Assembly (NCBI GenBank): GCA_024641655.1 | Contig: JAHECR010000010.1 | Span: 33,353 to 97,352 of the forward strand | Source of the DNA: Acidimicrobiaceae bacterium | Lineage (GTDB): Bacteria; Actinomycetota; Acidimicrobiia; Acidimicrobiales; UBA8592 | Length of the DNA stretch: 64,000 bases | Direction: 5' to 3' | In this document: positions 1 through 8,920 of the stretch, one piece after another | Layout of the letters: each line of letters opens with the position of its first letter | Position numbering within the stretch: position 1 is the stretch's first letter | Notes under the pieces: model-generated | Database searches by the model: none | What the model was told of the DNA's origin: nothing | Seen by the model: the letters and a program-made list of their open reading frames with translations, nothing else | Made by a program: the position numbers and the translations under genes

Positions 1-2
1 CG

Positions 3-1073
3 CCAGAGCTGGTCACCGGGATCGCCGGCGGGGCGCCCTCGGCGCGTGCCGCGGAGAACCTGTTCTGGTTGGGCCGGTACGCCGAACGCGCCGAATCCAC
101 CGTGCGTCTGCTGCGCACGGTCTACGGGCGCCTCGACGAATTCCGCAATTCGCCGACCGGCCCGGGGCAGGCCTCGCTCAGTGCGCTGCTCGAGTCGCTC
201 ACCCGCATCACTGGCACCTACCCGGGGTTCGTGGGCGACGACGCCGCATCGCTGCACGACCGACCACTCGATGAGCTGCTGGGCCTGGTCGTCGACGAGG
301 ACCGACCGGGCACGGTCGCGCACGCGATCGGGTCGATGTTCGATGCGATAGACGTGCTGCGCGATCAGCTGTCGGTCGACACGTGGCTCGTCGTCGGCTC
401 GCTCCAACGCGAGCTCGATCGTCTCGACGCAGCCCATGGCAACAGCGAGGAAGCCGTCACCAATGTGCTCACCGAACTCTTGCAGGGTCTGCTTGCGTTG
501 GCGGGGTTGGCGAACGAGTCGATGGTCCGCGACCAGGCCTGGTGCTTCATGGAGGCGGGTCGGCGCATCGAGCGTGCCATTCATGTCGTCGGCCTCGTCT
601 CGGGGCCGCTCGCTGTCGAGCGCGGGGCGGCCGCAGAGAGCCTGCTGCTCGAGTCGGTGCTCATGGCCGGCGAGAGCATCATCACGTACCGGCGCCGGTA
701 CCGGTCACGAGCGCGCGTGTCGACCGTGCTCGACCTGTTGGTCTTGGACCCCGGCAACCCCAGATCGTTGCGGTTCCAGGTCGACGCGCTGCAAGCGAGC
801 CTCGCGGCTCTCCAGGTCGATCGGCCCCACCAGAACGTCTCCTCGGCGACAGCAGTCGTGGCCGAGCTGGCCGACCTGGTTCACCACTTGGATTCGGCCG
901 AGCTCGCGAGCGCTGACCCGAAGGGCAGGCGAGTCGCTCTCGATCACTTCGCGTCGACCGCGTCCGATCGCCTGCGCGGCGCGTCCGACGCCCTGCGTGA
1001 CGAGTTCTTCACCCGGTTGCTGCCCCAGCACAGCATCGTGACGCCGGTCCAGCCGCCGAGGCCGCACTGGTGA
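3..1073 (+). CDS. Alpha-E domain protein, 5' end outside window
   Basis: The reading frame is open from the first bases, so the true start lies upstream. The visible 356 residues begin with a Pro-Ser-rich linker and then the family signature NLFWLGRYAER, followed by an all-helical Arg/Glu-rich body, as expected for the alpha-E (DUF403) family. In many bacteria this domain is fused to, or follows, a circularly permuted ATP-grasp domain, and the residues before the signature look like such a linker; this cannot be checked here. Its stop overlaps the GTG start of the transglutaminase-like gene by 4 bases. ATP-grasp, alpha-E and transglutaminase genes are a known trio thought to act in peptide ligation and cleavage; the substrate is unknown. 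Confidence 0.88.
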   Translation, partial: PELVTGIAGGAPSARAAENLFWLGRYAERAESTVRLLRTVYGRLDEFRNSPTGPGQASLSALLESLTRITGTYPGFVGDDAASLHDRPLDELLGLVVDEDRPGTVAHAIGSMFDAIDVLRDQLSVDTWLVVGSLQRELDRLDAAHGNSEEAVTNVLTELLQGLLALAGLANESMVRDQAWCFMEAGRRIERAIHVVGLVSGPLAVERGAAAESLLLESVLMAGESIITYRRRYRSRARVSTVLDLLVLDPGNPRSLRFQVDALQASLAALQVDRPHQNVSSATAVVAELADLVHHLDSAELASADPKGRRVALDHFASTASDRLRGASDALRDEFFTRLLPQHSIVTPVQPPRPHW

Positions 1074-1939
1074 TCTACGAAGTCGCCCACAGCACGCGCT
1101 ACGAGTACGACGCGCCGGTCACGGTGAGCTATGCCGACGTTCACCAGCTGCCCGACGACGCCGACGGCCAGATCTGTCTGAGCCGCTCCATCGAGTCGAG
1201 CCCCGCTGCGGAGCATTACCGTGAGCGCCGGGACTACTTCGGGAACCTCGTCGCGCAGCTCGAGATCCGCGAGGCCCATACGACGCTGGTGGTCACCAGC
1301 GCCAGTGTGGTGGACACCTCCGGGAGGCCCACGACGTTCCCCGCCGAGGCGCTCCTCCCCTGGGAGGATCACCTCGTGGTACGGCGCCCCGGCGACGACC
1401 TCATGGCGGTCGAGCTCAGCCTCGACTCACCGCTGGTGGCGAGGTCGCCGGAGCTCGCCACCTATGCCCATCGGTCGTTCGCTCCCGGTATTTCGTTGGC
1501 CACCGCGCTCGGCGACCTGAACAGCCGGATCCACGGCGACTTCGTCTTCGATGCCGAAGCCACCGACATCGAGACCCCGCTCGACGAGGTCCTACGGACA
1601 CGCCGGGGCGTCTGCCAGGACTTCGCTCACGTGCTGATCGGCTGTCTGCGATCGACCGGTCTCGCTGCCGGCTATGTGAGCGGATACCTGGAGACCGACC
1701 CCCCGCCCGGGCAGGAGCGTTTGACGGGAGCCGACCGCACGCATGCCTGGGTGGGCGTCCATCTCGGCGGAACGAGGTTCGTCGGTATCGACCCGACCAA
1801 CGACCAGGTTGCCGGACCGCGGTACATCACCGCAGCGCGCGGTCGTGACTACGGCGACGTCCCGCCCCTGAAGGGCGTGATCTTCACCGACGCCGAGGAG
1901 AGCACCCTCACCGTGGCCGTGGACGTTTCCCCTCGTTGA
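1070..1939 (+). CDS. Transglutaminase-like cysteine peptidase family protein
   Basis: 289 residues. An N-terminal beta-rich domain (YEVAHSTRYEYDAPV) is followed by a transglutaminase-like core. The expected catalytic triad is visible: Cys182 in RRGVCQDFAH, His225 in THAWVGVH and Asp241 in GIDPTND. No signal peptide is seen, so it is probably cytoplasmic. It starts at a GTG overlapping the stop of the alpha-E gene, so the two are translationally coupled. These proteins often pair with alpha-E and ATP-grasp proteins; a peptidase or amidase role on a peptide made by the partner is the usual suggestion, but no substrate is established. Confidence 0.92.
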   Translation: MIYEVAHSTRYEYDAPVTVSYADVHQLPDDADGQICLSRSIESSPAAEHYRERRDYFGNLVAQLEIREAHTTLVVTSASVVDTSGRPTTFPAEALLPWEDHLVVRRPGDDLMAVELSLDSPLVARSPELATYAHRSFAPGISLATALGDLNSRIHGDFVFDAEATDIETPLDEVLRTRRGVCQDFAHVLIGCLRSTGLAAGYVSGYLETDPPPGQERLTGADRTHAWVGVHLGGTRFVGIDPTNDQVAGPRYITAARGRDYGDVPPLKGVIFTDAEESTLTVAVDVSPR

Positions 1940-2030
1940 CGAGCCAGCGACGCCGTCCCGGGCAGCCCGGGGTGCACGTCGAGACGGGGTGCACTCGACA
2001 TGGTGCAGCGGGGTCGCCCGCCGCAGTGAG

Positions 2031-2951
2031 TCAGTTGAGCGAGGCGCCCATGGCTTCGACGAGATGCGGGCCCCGCGGCGCCAGCACTTCCTCGGTGCGG
2101 GGGTCGACGCCCCAATTCTCGGTGAAGAGATCGAGGTCGGGGCGCAGCGTCTCGAGCACCGCAGCGGCCTGGTCGGCGGTCGGGGTCGTCCATCGCTCGA
2201 TCTGGTCGGCCAGTTCCCTGATGGTTGCACCGACGCGAGGGTGGTCGATGGCGAGCGCCTCCACCATGTCCGGCAGGGTGCCGTACCGGTGCAGGTAGCG
2301 CTCCCAGTGGATGCCGTTGATCCCTGCATCGGCGGTGAACGACTGGAGAATCGAGGCCTTGTGCATCGTTGCGGAGTTCTGCGGGCCGGGGTCGCGGAAC
2401 TCGAAGAACGGGTTGACGCCGACGAAGTCACAGACGCGGCGAGCCGTGCCTCGGATGTCGGAGCAGATCTCGGCGTAGGTGAGCACCAGGATTCTGTCGC
2501 GCCCGAAGACGGCCTCGTATGGCATCAGCTGCAGGCGGTAGTTCGAGATGAAGACCGCCTGCGGGTTCACGCCGTGTTCGATCGAATGGCCGAACCAACC
2601 CCGAGCGATTGCGTGCACGTAGTGGGACTTGATGCGGTCGACCGGGTTGCGGACGACATAGACGAATCGGAAGTCGCCGTCGACATTGCAGGCATTGAAA
2701 GCCGCCGTGGGGTTCATCGGCAGCTTGGTGTAGTTGGTCGAAGCCTCGAGCAGGACCTGGTTGGGACGGTCGGCGGCGTCCCACAGCGTCCGGTACTGAT
2801 CGAGGCCGGCGCTGTACTGCGCGGGGTCGTTGAGGAAGTTCGGTTCCTTGTCCCGGGGCCGGGCGATGTCGGGGTGCTGGCACAGCGCGGCATAGAGCGC
2901 GGTGGTGCCGCACTTCATCGCGCCGAGGATGACGGCGTAGCGATCGGACAT
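2031..2951 (-). CDS. Sulfotransferase domain protein
   Basis: 306 residues from the chosen ATG. The 5'-phosphosulfate loop of PAPS-dependent sulfotransferases is at the N-terminus (GAMKCGTTALYAAL), and the 3'-phosphate motif follows as VYVVRNPVDRIKSHY. Length and motif spacing match the soluble or heparan-type sulfotransferase superfamily. The acceptor cannot be predicted. A longer start at 3011 adds 20 residues that do not resemble the family, so the ATG just before the nucleotide loop was preferred. The gene stands alone between the transglutaminase gene (convergent) and a lipoprotein gene on the same strand. Confidence 0.87.
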   Translation of the reverse strand: MSDRYAVILGAMKCGTTALYAALCQHPDIARPRDKEPNFLNDPAQYSAGLDQYRTLWDAADRPNQVLLEASTNYTKLPMNPTAAFNACNVDGDFRFVYVVRNPVDRIKSHYVHAIARGWFGHSIEHGVNPQAVFISNYRLQLMPYEAVFGRDRILVLTYAEICSDIRGTARRVCDFVGVNPFFEFRDPGPQNSATMHKASILQSFTADAGINGIHWERYLHRYGTLPDMVEALAIDHPRVGATIRELADQIERWTTPTADQAAAVLETLRPDLDLFTENWGVDPRTEEVLAPRGPHLVEAMGASLN

Positions 2952-3055
2952 GTCCCTTGCATCGGCAGCACCGGGCCCGACATGAGTCGTTCGGCCCATA
3001 CGCGTCGTCATTGGTGCAAGGCACCTCGTCGACGAGGTCGTGGCGGGTCGATGAC

Positions 3056-3718
3056 TCAGCGGGTGTCGAGATCGATGGTCATGGTGACGACGCCGGCGTT
3101 GGTGGTGGTCGTCACCAGATGGTTGCCGGCGATCGACTGGGGTGCTTCGAAGGATGCCGCGAGGAGGGCGCTGATCTGCTCCGGGGACAGCGAGGCGTCG
3201 GGGACGAGCGCCCAGGTGACCGCTTCGCCGACCGCCGACAGCGTGGCGTAGAGAAGGCCGGGGGGCTCCTCGGCGGTCAACAGGCTCGGGTCGGCGACGA
3301 TGCGGATGCGACGCAGTTCACCAGTGCCGGGAACCTCTGCGGTCACCGCCATGAGCGCAGGTGTTCCCGATGGCGCGGCCCGACGCAGCAACAGGTCGCC
3401 GTCGGGGCCGCTTCGCCTGGCGCCTGCGAACATCCCGGCGAACGCGTCGCCAAGGGCGTTGGGGTGTGCCGCGACTCGTTCGTCGAAGGCGGTGACGAAC
3501 GTCGCGAACGTATACGACGCGCCCGGCACGATCTCCGCGCCACCGCCCGACGGCGTCGGCGCATCGGCCACCGTTGCGCTGTTGCGAGGGTCCCGCAGGG
3601 CGGCAGCGCCCCCACACGCGAGCGAGAGCGCGACGATCGCGCCCGTGACCGATGCCGCCTTTCGATGGCGCGGGGTGGTGGCAGTGCCGTGACGCGGTTG
3701 GTGGCGACGGGCGATCAG
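3056..3718 (-). CDS. Putative lipoprotein of unknown function
   Basis: About 220 residues. The N-terminus is Arg/His/Lys-rich and is followed by a hydrophobic stretch ending in a lipobox-like SLAC|GG, suggesting export and lipid anchoring. The rest is a soluble domain with no family I recognise. The start is uncertain: there is no ATG, GTG or TTG near the signal peptide. A CTG at 3718 overlaps the stop of the upstream lrp-like gene as CTGA and would give a sensible signal peptide, so it is used here tentatively. The frame stays open further upstream, but that part lies antisense-free within the regulator gene and is unlikely to be translated. Confidence 0.6.
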   Translation of the reverse strand: MIARRHQPRHGTATTPRHRKAASVTGAIVALSLACGGAAALRDPRNSATVADAPTPSGGGAEIVPGASYTFATFVTAFDERVAAHPNALGDAFAGMFAGARRSGPDGDLLLRRAAPSGTPALMAVTAEVPGTGELRRIRIVADPSLLTAEEPPGLLYATLSAVGEAVTWALVPDASLSPEQISALLAASFEAPQSIAGNHLVTTTTNAGVVTMTIDLDTR

Positions 3719-4203
3719 CGCGTCCCCCAGCTGTATGTCTGCTTCACGAGTCGCAGGTAGGTCATGATCTCGACGTCGGTGACCCCGTCGATGGACCGGA
3801 TGGAGTCGTTGACGATCGTCAACAGGTCCTCGTTGTCGGCGGCGACGACCTCGGCAAGGACGTCGTAGCGTCCTGCGCACAAGATGACGTACTCGGCGAT
3901 CTCGTACCCCGCGATCGTCTCGGCGACAGTGCGGGCGTCGCCACTGACGTTCATGCCGATCATCGCCTGGACGCTGAACCCCAGCATCGTGGGGTCGGTG
4001 ACCGCCACGACCTGCATCACCCCACTGTCGATGAGGCGCTGGACCCGCTGCCGCGTCGCGGCCTGCGAGAGCCCGACACGCGGCCCGAGCTGGGCATAGC
4101 TCACTCGGCCGTCGATCTGCAGCTCCCGCACGATGACCTTGTCGATGTCGTCGAGGGGGGCCTGGCGCCGACGGGGCCCCTGCTGCTCACGCCGCTGTGC
4201 CAT
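3715..4203 (-). CDS. Lrp/AsnC family transcriptional regulator
   Basis: 162 residues. A basic N-terminus is followed by the AsnC-type helix-turn-helix (LDDIDKVIVRELQIDGRVSY, recognition helix in LSQAATRQRVQRL) and a C-terminal ligand-binding RAM (alpha-beta) domain with the GRYDVLAEVVA stretch. Such proteins bind DNA as octamers or dimers and respond to amino acids or related metabolites. It lies immediately downstream of the polyamine-type transporter operon on the same strand, separated by the tandem repeat, so it may regulate amine uptake or catabolism; this is inference from position only. Confidence 0.92.
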   Translation of the reverse strand: MAQRREQQGPRRRQAPLDDIDKVIVRELQIDGRVSYAQLGPRVGLSQAATRQRVQRLIDSGVMQVVAVTDPTMLGFSVQAMIGMNVSGDARTVAETIAGYEIAEYVILCAGRYDVLAEVVAADNEDLLTIVNDSIRSIDGVTDVEIMTYLRLVKQTYSWGTR

Positions 4204-4286
4204 CGTGTCCCGTTCGCTCGGCGACCAACATCGCCGGTCATGGTAGGCCGAACGTGCCCACGGGCCCGACCGCTCTGCGGTTCGGT

Positions 4287-4436
4287 GTCGACGGGTTCGA
4301 CGCGGTGCCTTCTGGCGTCGACGGGTTCGACGCGGTGCCTTCTGGCGTCGACGGGTTCGACGCGGTGCCTTCTGGCGTCGACGGGTTCGACGCGGTGCCT
4401 ACTGGAGTCGGCCGGTGCGACTTCGTGCCCACTGGA
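4287..4436. repeat. 30-bp tandem repeat, four close copies and one diverged
   Basis: Units at 4287-4316, 4317-4346 and 4347-4376 are identical; 4377-4406 differs by two or three bases; 4407-4436 is a clearly diverged copy in the same register. Each unit begins GTCGACGGGTTCGACGCGG. The diverged copy and the end of the fourth copy are the 3' coding end of the permease gene (its stop is 4399-4401, read on the minus strand), so the array appears to have grown from the gene's own last codons. The first three units lack that stop triplet. There are no spacers, so it is not a CRISPR array. Confidence 0.9.
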
Positions 4437-5247
4437 GCAGCGCGCCGGCGACGATCACGCCGATGGTGACGAGGAGCACGAGCGTCGCCAACACGTTGAT
4501 CTGTGGCGGCGTGCCGTTGCGCGACCCCCCGAAGACCTGCAATGGGAACGTGTTGCGAGACCCGGCCGTGAAGAACGTGATGATGAAGTCGTCCATCGAG
4601 AGTGCGAACGACAGAAGTCCTGCGGCGATGATGCCCGGGACGATGAGCGGGAAGGTCACGGTTGCGAAGGTGCGCATCGGGCCGGCGCCGAGGTCCATGG
4701 CGGCGTCCTCGAGGTTCCAGTCGAAGCCACGAAGGCGCGCCTTCACCGTGAGGGCGACGAAGCTGACCGAGAACATCACGTGCGCGATCCAGATGGTCGT
4801 GGCCCCGCGATCGAGCCCCCATCCGAGGAAGAGGTTCGCGAGCGATGCCCCGAGCACGATCTCGGGTGTCGTGAGCGGGAGCACCAGAAGCAGGTTGATC
4901 GTCGCGCTGCCTCGGAAGCGGTACCGCGCGAGAGCGAGGGCGATGAGGGCGCCGAAGAGCGTGGCGACGACGGTGGACAGCGCGGCGATCCGCAGGCTGT
5001 AGAACATCGCGTCACGGAGCTCTTCGATGGCGAAGGGATGACGCCAGTTGTCCAGCGTGAACTCCTGCCAGACGAGGTTGAAACGGCCCTTGGGCTTGTT
5101 GAAGCTGAACACCACGATGACGAAGACGGGTGCAAACAGGTAGACGAACCCGAGCACGGCGTAGACCGTGAGCAGGATCCGGCCGACAGGCCGTCGTCGG
5201 CGGCGCCGCGCCCGTGTCGTCGGGAGCGCTTCGATCGCCGTGCTCAC
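4399..5247 (-). CDS. Polyamine-type ABC transporter permease (PotC-like)
   Basis: 282 residues with about six membrane segments and the binding-protein-dependent permease EAA loop (EDAAMDLGAGPMRTFATVTF). The order and content of the operon (ATPase, binding protein, two permeases) match the spermidine/putrescine type. It overlaps the upstream permease by 4 bases, so the two are coupled. The last codons are part of the 30-bp tandem repeat that continues downstream of the stop. Specificity within polyamines and related amines cannot be read from the permease. Confidence 0.93.
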   Translation of the reverse strand: MSTAIEALPTTRARRRRRRPVGRILLTVYAVLGFVYLFAPVFVIVVFSFNKPKGRFNLVWQEFTLDNWRHPFAIEELRDAMFYSLRIAALSTVVATLFGALIALALARYRFRGSATINLLLVLPLTTPEIVLGASLANLFLGWGLDRGATTIWIAHVMFSVSFVALTVKARLRGFDWNLEDAAMDLGAGPMRTFATVTFPLIVPGIIAAGLLSFALSMDDFIITFFTAGSRNTFPLQVFGGSRNGTPPQINVLATLVLLVTIGVIVAGALLQWARSRTGRLQ

Positions 5248-6125
5248 ACTGTCAGCCCCTCGGTACCGAGGAACATCGCGTAGACCGTCACGGCGGCGGT
5301 GATGATGGCCATCAGCACGAAAGCGATCGCCGCGGCCACGGGGTAGTTGAGCTGCACCAGGAACTGGTCCTGGACGACGTTGCCGATGAGGGTGGTCCGG
5401 CTGTTTCCGCCGAGGATCGCGGAGTTCACGAAGTCACCGGCGGCGGGGATGAAGGTCAACAACGTGCCCGCGAAGACGCCAGGCATCGACAAGGGCAGGA
5501 CGACGCGGCGAAAGGCCTCCCTGGGACTCGCGTAGAGATCGCCGGCGGCATCGAGGAGGCGCAGGTCGATCTTCTCGAGACTCACGTACAGGGGGAGGAT
5601 CATGAAGGGCAGGAAGTTGTAGGTGAGCCCGCCGATGACCGCGACGCTTGTATTGAGCAGCCGGTAGTCGCCCGGGATGAGGTGGAGCGCCTGGAGCGTC
5701 GAGAGTACGGGGCCGTCGTCGGCGAGGATGTTCTGCCACGCCAGGGTGCGGATCAGATAGGACGTGAAGAACGGCAGGATCACCAGACCCAGGAGCCGGT
5801 TGCGCCACGCCCCGCCGTAGCGCGCGATGAAGAACGCGAGTGGATAGCCGATCAGCAGGCACAGCACGGTGGCGGTCGCCGCGTAGACGAATGACCGCGT
5901 GAACTGGGTCCCGTACTCACGAAAGGCCGTGTCGAAGTTCGACCATTCCCACGAGAAGTCCATCTCCCCGGTGAACCGGTTCACGCGGCGCGACAGTGCC
6001 GTGCGGCCGAGGAAGAACATCGGTACCAGGAAGAACAGGATCAGCCAGATGAGACCGGGGCTGAGCAACCCATAGGGGGCGAGGCCACCGGATTTCGGGC
6101 CGCGGTCGGTGGCCTCGCCTGCCAT
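5244..6125 (-). CDS. Polyamine-type ABC transporter permease (PotB-like)
   Basis: 293 residues, multi-spanning, starting with a short cytoplasmic segment before the first helix (LIWLILFFLVPMFFLG). A periplasmic or extracytoplasmic loop separates the first two helices, as in PotB. The EAA loop is recognisable (LLDAAGDLYASPREAFRRVV). It sits 4 bases after the binding-protein gene and overlaps the PotC-like gene. Together the two permeases form the membrane channel for the substrate delivered by the lipoprotein. Confidence 0.93.
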   Translation of the reverse strand: MAGEATDRGPKSGGLAPYGLLSPGLIWLILFFLVPMFFLGRTALSRRVNRFTGEMDFSWEWSNFDTAFREYGTQFTRSFVYAATATVLCLLIGYPLAFFIARYGGAWRNRLLGLVILPFFTSYLIRTLAWQNILADDGPVLSTLQALHLIPGDYRLLNTSVAVIGGLTYNFLPFMILPLYVSLEKIDLRLLDAAGDLYASPREAFRRVVLPLSMPGVFAGTLLTFIPAAGDFVNSAILGGNSRTTLIGNVVQDQFLVQLNYPVAAAIAFVLMAIITAAVTVYAMFLGTEGLTV

Positions 6126-6129
6126 GGCC

Positions 6130-7344
6130 CTAGAGCCCCTGGATCTCCGCGAAGCGCTCGTCGAACAGCGCTTCCTGCTCGTCGCTGAGAGGACCCCAGC
6201 TCTGGGTGTTCGACAAGGTGGTCGGGAACATCAGGTCGCTGTCGGCGAGAGCAGCGATCGCGGGGTCGTCGGACTTGCGGAGCTCGTCGCGGACTCCCTG
6301 GACCGGCGGCATATACCCAACGTAGGCGGCGATCCTCGCTGCGTTCACGGGGTCGTACACGTAGTTCATCCATTGGGCCGCTTCGTCGATGTGCCGGCAG
6401 TTGCGGGGGATGACCATGACGTCTGACCACAACGTCGAGCCGCTCTCGGGCACCACGAACCGCAGGTCGGGGTTGTCGAGTGCGAGCTGGGCCACGTCAC
6501 CGGACCACGCCACGTTGGCCCAGAAGTTCCCATCGATCAGGTCGTCCTGGTAGTCGTTGCCGGTGAACGCTCGGATCTGCCCGTCGTTTGCGGCTTTCTC
6601 GATGATCTCGAATGCCTCGGCGGCGTCGTCGAAGGTCGCGTTGGCGAGGGTCTTGCCGGTGTACATCATCCAGAGCCCGACGGTGTCGCGCATCTCGGTG
6701 AGCATGCCGATGCGGCCCTTGAACGCCGGGTCCAGCAGGTCGTCCATGCTCTTGAGCTCACGGCCCGTCTTGGCGATGTTGTACGCGATCCCGGCGACGC
6801 CGCTCTGCCAAGGGAGGCTGTAGGCCCCTGTGGGGTCCCAGGAGGGCTTTTGGAGGTCGGGCACCAGATTCGCGGCGTTCGGGATCTGGTCGAGAGGCAG
6901 CGGTTCGACCCAGCACAGGTCGATCAGGCGCGCCGCCATCCAGAACGTGGGGGCGATGACGTCAGCGTCGATCACCTTGCCCGAGTTCAGCTCGGGCTGG
7001 ATCTTGGCGAAATAGCTGATGTTGTCGTTGATCTCCTCGGTGTAGGTGAAGTCCAGCCCGCTCGAGGTCGCGAACAGGTCGACGGTCTCGTCGTCGATGT
7101 ACAACGGCCAGTTGGCGAACTTCAGCTTGCCGTCGGCTGCTTGTGCGGCGCCGCTCGGTCCGCACGCTCCGGTTCCGGGCGTCGGCGTTGGCGTGGCCGC
7201 GGACGTGTCGCCATCGCCGCAGGCGGCGAGCAGGGCCGGTGCCAGAGCGAATCCGCCGAGCGCCAACCCGCTGCGACCGAGGAAACGTCGACGGGTCAGG
7301 CGGGGGTCGCCGGGACGGGGCAGGAACAGCGGGTTGTCGGCCAA
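6130..7344 (-). CDS. Polyamine-type substrate-binding lipoprotein (PotD/PotF-like)
   Basis: 404 residues. The N-terminus carries a twin-arginine-like motif (TRRRFLGRSGLALGG) followed by a lipobox (LLAAC), so it is probably exported folded and lipid-anchored. The mature part has features of the PotD/F family, for example GKLKFANWPLYIDDETVD near the start. The start is the TTG at 7344, preceded by a good ribosome-binding site (GAAGGAG about 8 bases upstream); the longer frame starting at 7416 adds residues before the Tat motif with no family match. It binds the amine outside the cell and passes it to the two permeases encoded just downstream. Confidence 0.93.
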   Translation of the reverse strand: MADNPLFLPRPGDPRLTRRRFLGRSGLALGGFALAPALLAACGDGDTSAATPTPTPGTGACGPSGAAQAADGKLKFANWPLYIDDETVDLFATSSGLDFTYTEEINDNISYFAKIQPELNSGKVIDADVIAPTFWMAARLIDLCWVEPLPLDQIPNAANLVPDLQKPSWDPTGAYSLPWQSGVAGIAYNIAKTGRELKSMDDLLDPAFKGRIGMLTEMRDTVGLWMMYTGKTLANATFDDAAEAFEIIEKAANDGQIRAFTGNDYQDDLIDGNFWANVAWSGDVAQLALDNPDLRFVVPESGSTLWSDVMVIPRNCRHIDEAAQWMNYVYDPVNAARIAAYVGYMPPVQGVRDELRKSDDPAIAALADSDLMFPTTLSNTQSWGPLSDEQEALFDERFAEIQGL

Positions 7345-7440
7345 CGGGGTGTCTCCTTCACGATGGATGGTGGTGGTGGTGGGGTCCATTGCCCTTGCCC
7401 GAGTGGGCGCGGCCAAGGAGTGGAAAGCGCTACGCGAGGC

Positions 7441-8574
7441 TCAGCTCGCGCCGGCGACCTGGCGTTGTCGCTCGACGTTGGTGGCCGCACTGCTGGTGGC
7501 GGACGGCAGGACGAGCCCGGCCGGGGCGCTCCAGCTCGCCCAGACGCTCTCACCGGCACGGGGCAGTTCGGCGTGGCCCTCGATGGCGAGGTTGGCGACG
7601 ACTTCCGAGCCGTCGTCGGCCACGCCGGAGAGCCGCACGACGGGTCCCTGGAACACCAGGTCGGTGACGATGACCTGCACGGCCACGCGTCGGTCGGGAC
7701 GGTCGGTCCCGACCGTGATGCGTTCGGGGCGAACCATCAGCGTCGCCGGCCCCGGGCGTGTGGTGTCGGGTGCCGATGCCTTCAGCGTCGTCCCGAGCAC
7801 CGAGACCGTTGCCTGGCCCTCGACGACGGTCTCCACCCGGGTGGGCCACAGGTTCGCCTGGCCGATGAAGCCGGCGACGAACTCGGTGGCGGGACGGTCG
7901 TAGATCTCGACGGGAGTGCCGATCTGGTCGACGCGACCCTCGTTCATCACCGCGATGCGGTCGCTCATCGTGAGCGCCTCTTCTTGGTCGTGGGTGACGT
8001 AGATGAAGGTGATCCCGACCTCGCGCTGGATGCGCTTGAGTTCGAGTTGCATGACCTGGCGAAGTTTGAGATCGAGGGCACCGAGCGGCTCGTCGAGCAG
8101 CAACGCCGCGGGGTAGTTGACCAGGGCGCGCGCCAACGCGACGCGCTGCTGCTGGCCACCGGACAGCTGGCTCGGGCGGCGGCCGGCGAGGTCACCGAGT
8201 CGAACCACCTCGAGCATCTCGTTGCATCGGCGCGCGACCTCGGCCCTGTCGAGCCGAGCGCTCCGTGGGCCGAACGCAACGTTGTCCCACACGGTCATGT
8301 GCGGGAAGAGCGCGTAGTGCTGGAACACCGTGTTGACATTGCGTTTGTAGGGCGGCGTCGTGGAGACGTCGACCCCTTCGAGACGGATCTGGCCCGAGCT
8401 TGGTTGCTCGAAGCCGGCGATCATCCGAAGCGTGGTGGTCTTGCCGCATCCCGACGGGCCGAGCATGGAGAAGAACTCACCCGGCGCGATCGAAAAATGG
8501 GCATCTTGCACCGCGGCGAACGCGCCGAAGTGCTTGGTCACGTGCTGGAGCTCGATCACCGGGGGAATGCTCAC
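7441..8574 (-). CDS. Polyamine-type ABC transporter ATP-binding protein (PotA-like)
   Basis: 377 residues. All nucleotide-binding motifs are present: Walker [10 protein letters not shown], signature LSGGQQQR, Walker [13 protein letters not shown] and the switch His in [11 protein letters not shown]-terminal TOBE/OB domain of about 120 residues follows, as in PotA. The GTG at 8574 with a purine-rich GAGAGGGG a few bases upstream is preferred over the ATG at 8607. It is the first gene of the operon, 96 bases before the binding protein. It energises uptake of the amine. Confidence 0.94.
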   Translation of the reverse strand: MSIPPVIELQHVTKHFGAFAAVQDAHFSIAPGEFFSMLGPSGCGKTTTLRMIAGFEQPSSGQIRLEGVDVSTTPPYKRNVNTVFQHYALFPHMTVWDNVAFGPRSARLDRAEVARRCNEMLEVVRLGDLAGRRPSQLSGGQQQRVALARALVNYPAALLLDEPLGALDLKLRQVMQLELKRIQREVGITFIYVTHDQEEALTMSDRIAVMNEGRVDQIGTPVEIYDRPATEFVAGFIGQANLWPTRVETVVEGQATVSVLGTTLKASAPDTTRPGPATLMVRPERITVGTDRPDRRVAVQVIVTDLVFQGPVVRLSGVADDGSEVVANLAIEGHAELPRAGESVWASWSAPAGLVLPSATSSAATNVERQRQVAGAS

Positions 8575-8920
8575 CAGGGGGACCCCTCTCGTTCGAGAAG
8601 AAATCATACGGCTACCAGCATTTCACTCGTATTCGTAGACCAAAACGACGGAAACAAGTGCAAGATGAGGTGACTTCAGAAGAAATCACCGTGGTGTCGA
8701 AGTCGGAGTGGCGCGATCGTTCGCTCTCGGGCCGCCTGACGAACCCTGTGGGTGTCGGGCCGGCACGGCTCGGGGTCCCAGCGCACGGTCCGACCACTCT
8801 CCAGCACATCGATTCGCTGTCCGTTGCCCCGACGGCAGTGGTTCGCGCGCTACATTGCGCGCGACAACGACGAAACCGTTGGCACCGGGCCGAACGGCGA
8901 GCGTTTCTGGAGCGTCCAGC
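8575..8920. promoter_or_regulatory. Divergent control region between amine transporter and amine oxidase
   Basis: 346 bases without a supported gene, locally much richer in A and T than its surroundings between 8595 and 8690. An 11-base direct repeat AGAAGAAATCA occurs at 8596-8606 and 8678-8688. An inverted repeat with 8-base arms, TCGCGCGC and GCGCGCGA, spans 8843-8864 and encloses TACATT, which resembles a -10 element. The region probably carries promoters for both divergent units and an operator next to the oxidase gene. The exact promoters could not be fixed. Confidence 0.55.

Noticed and set aside
4287..4436. CRISPR array
   Set aside because: Units are contiguous with no spacers and no cas genes.
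3652..5283. 543-codon plus-strand frame including the tandem repeat
   Set aside because: Antisense to the PotC-like permease and Lrp gene, which have clear family motifs. Its repeat-encoded peptide is a by-product of the 30-bp array.
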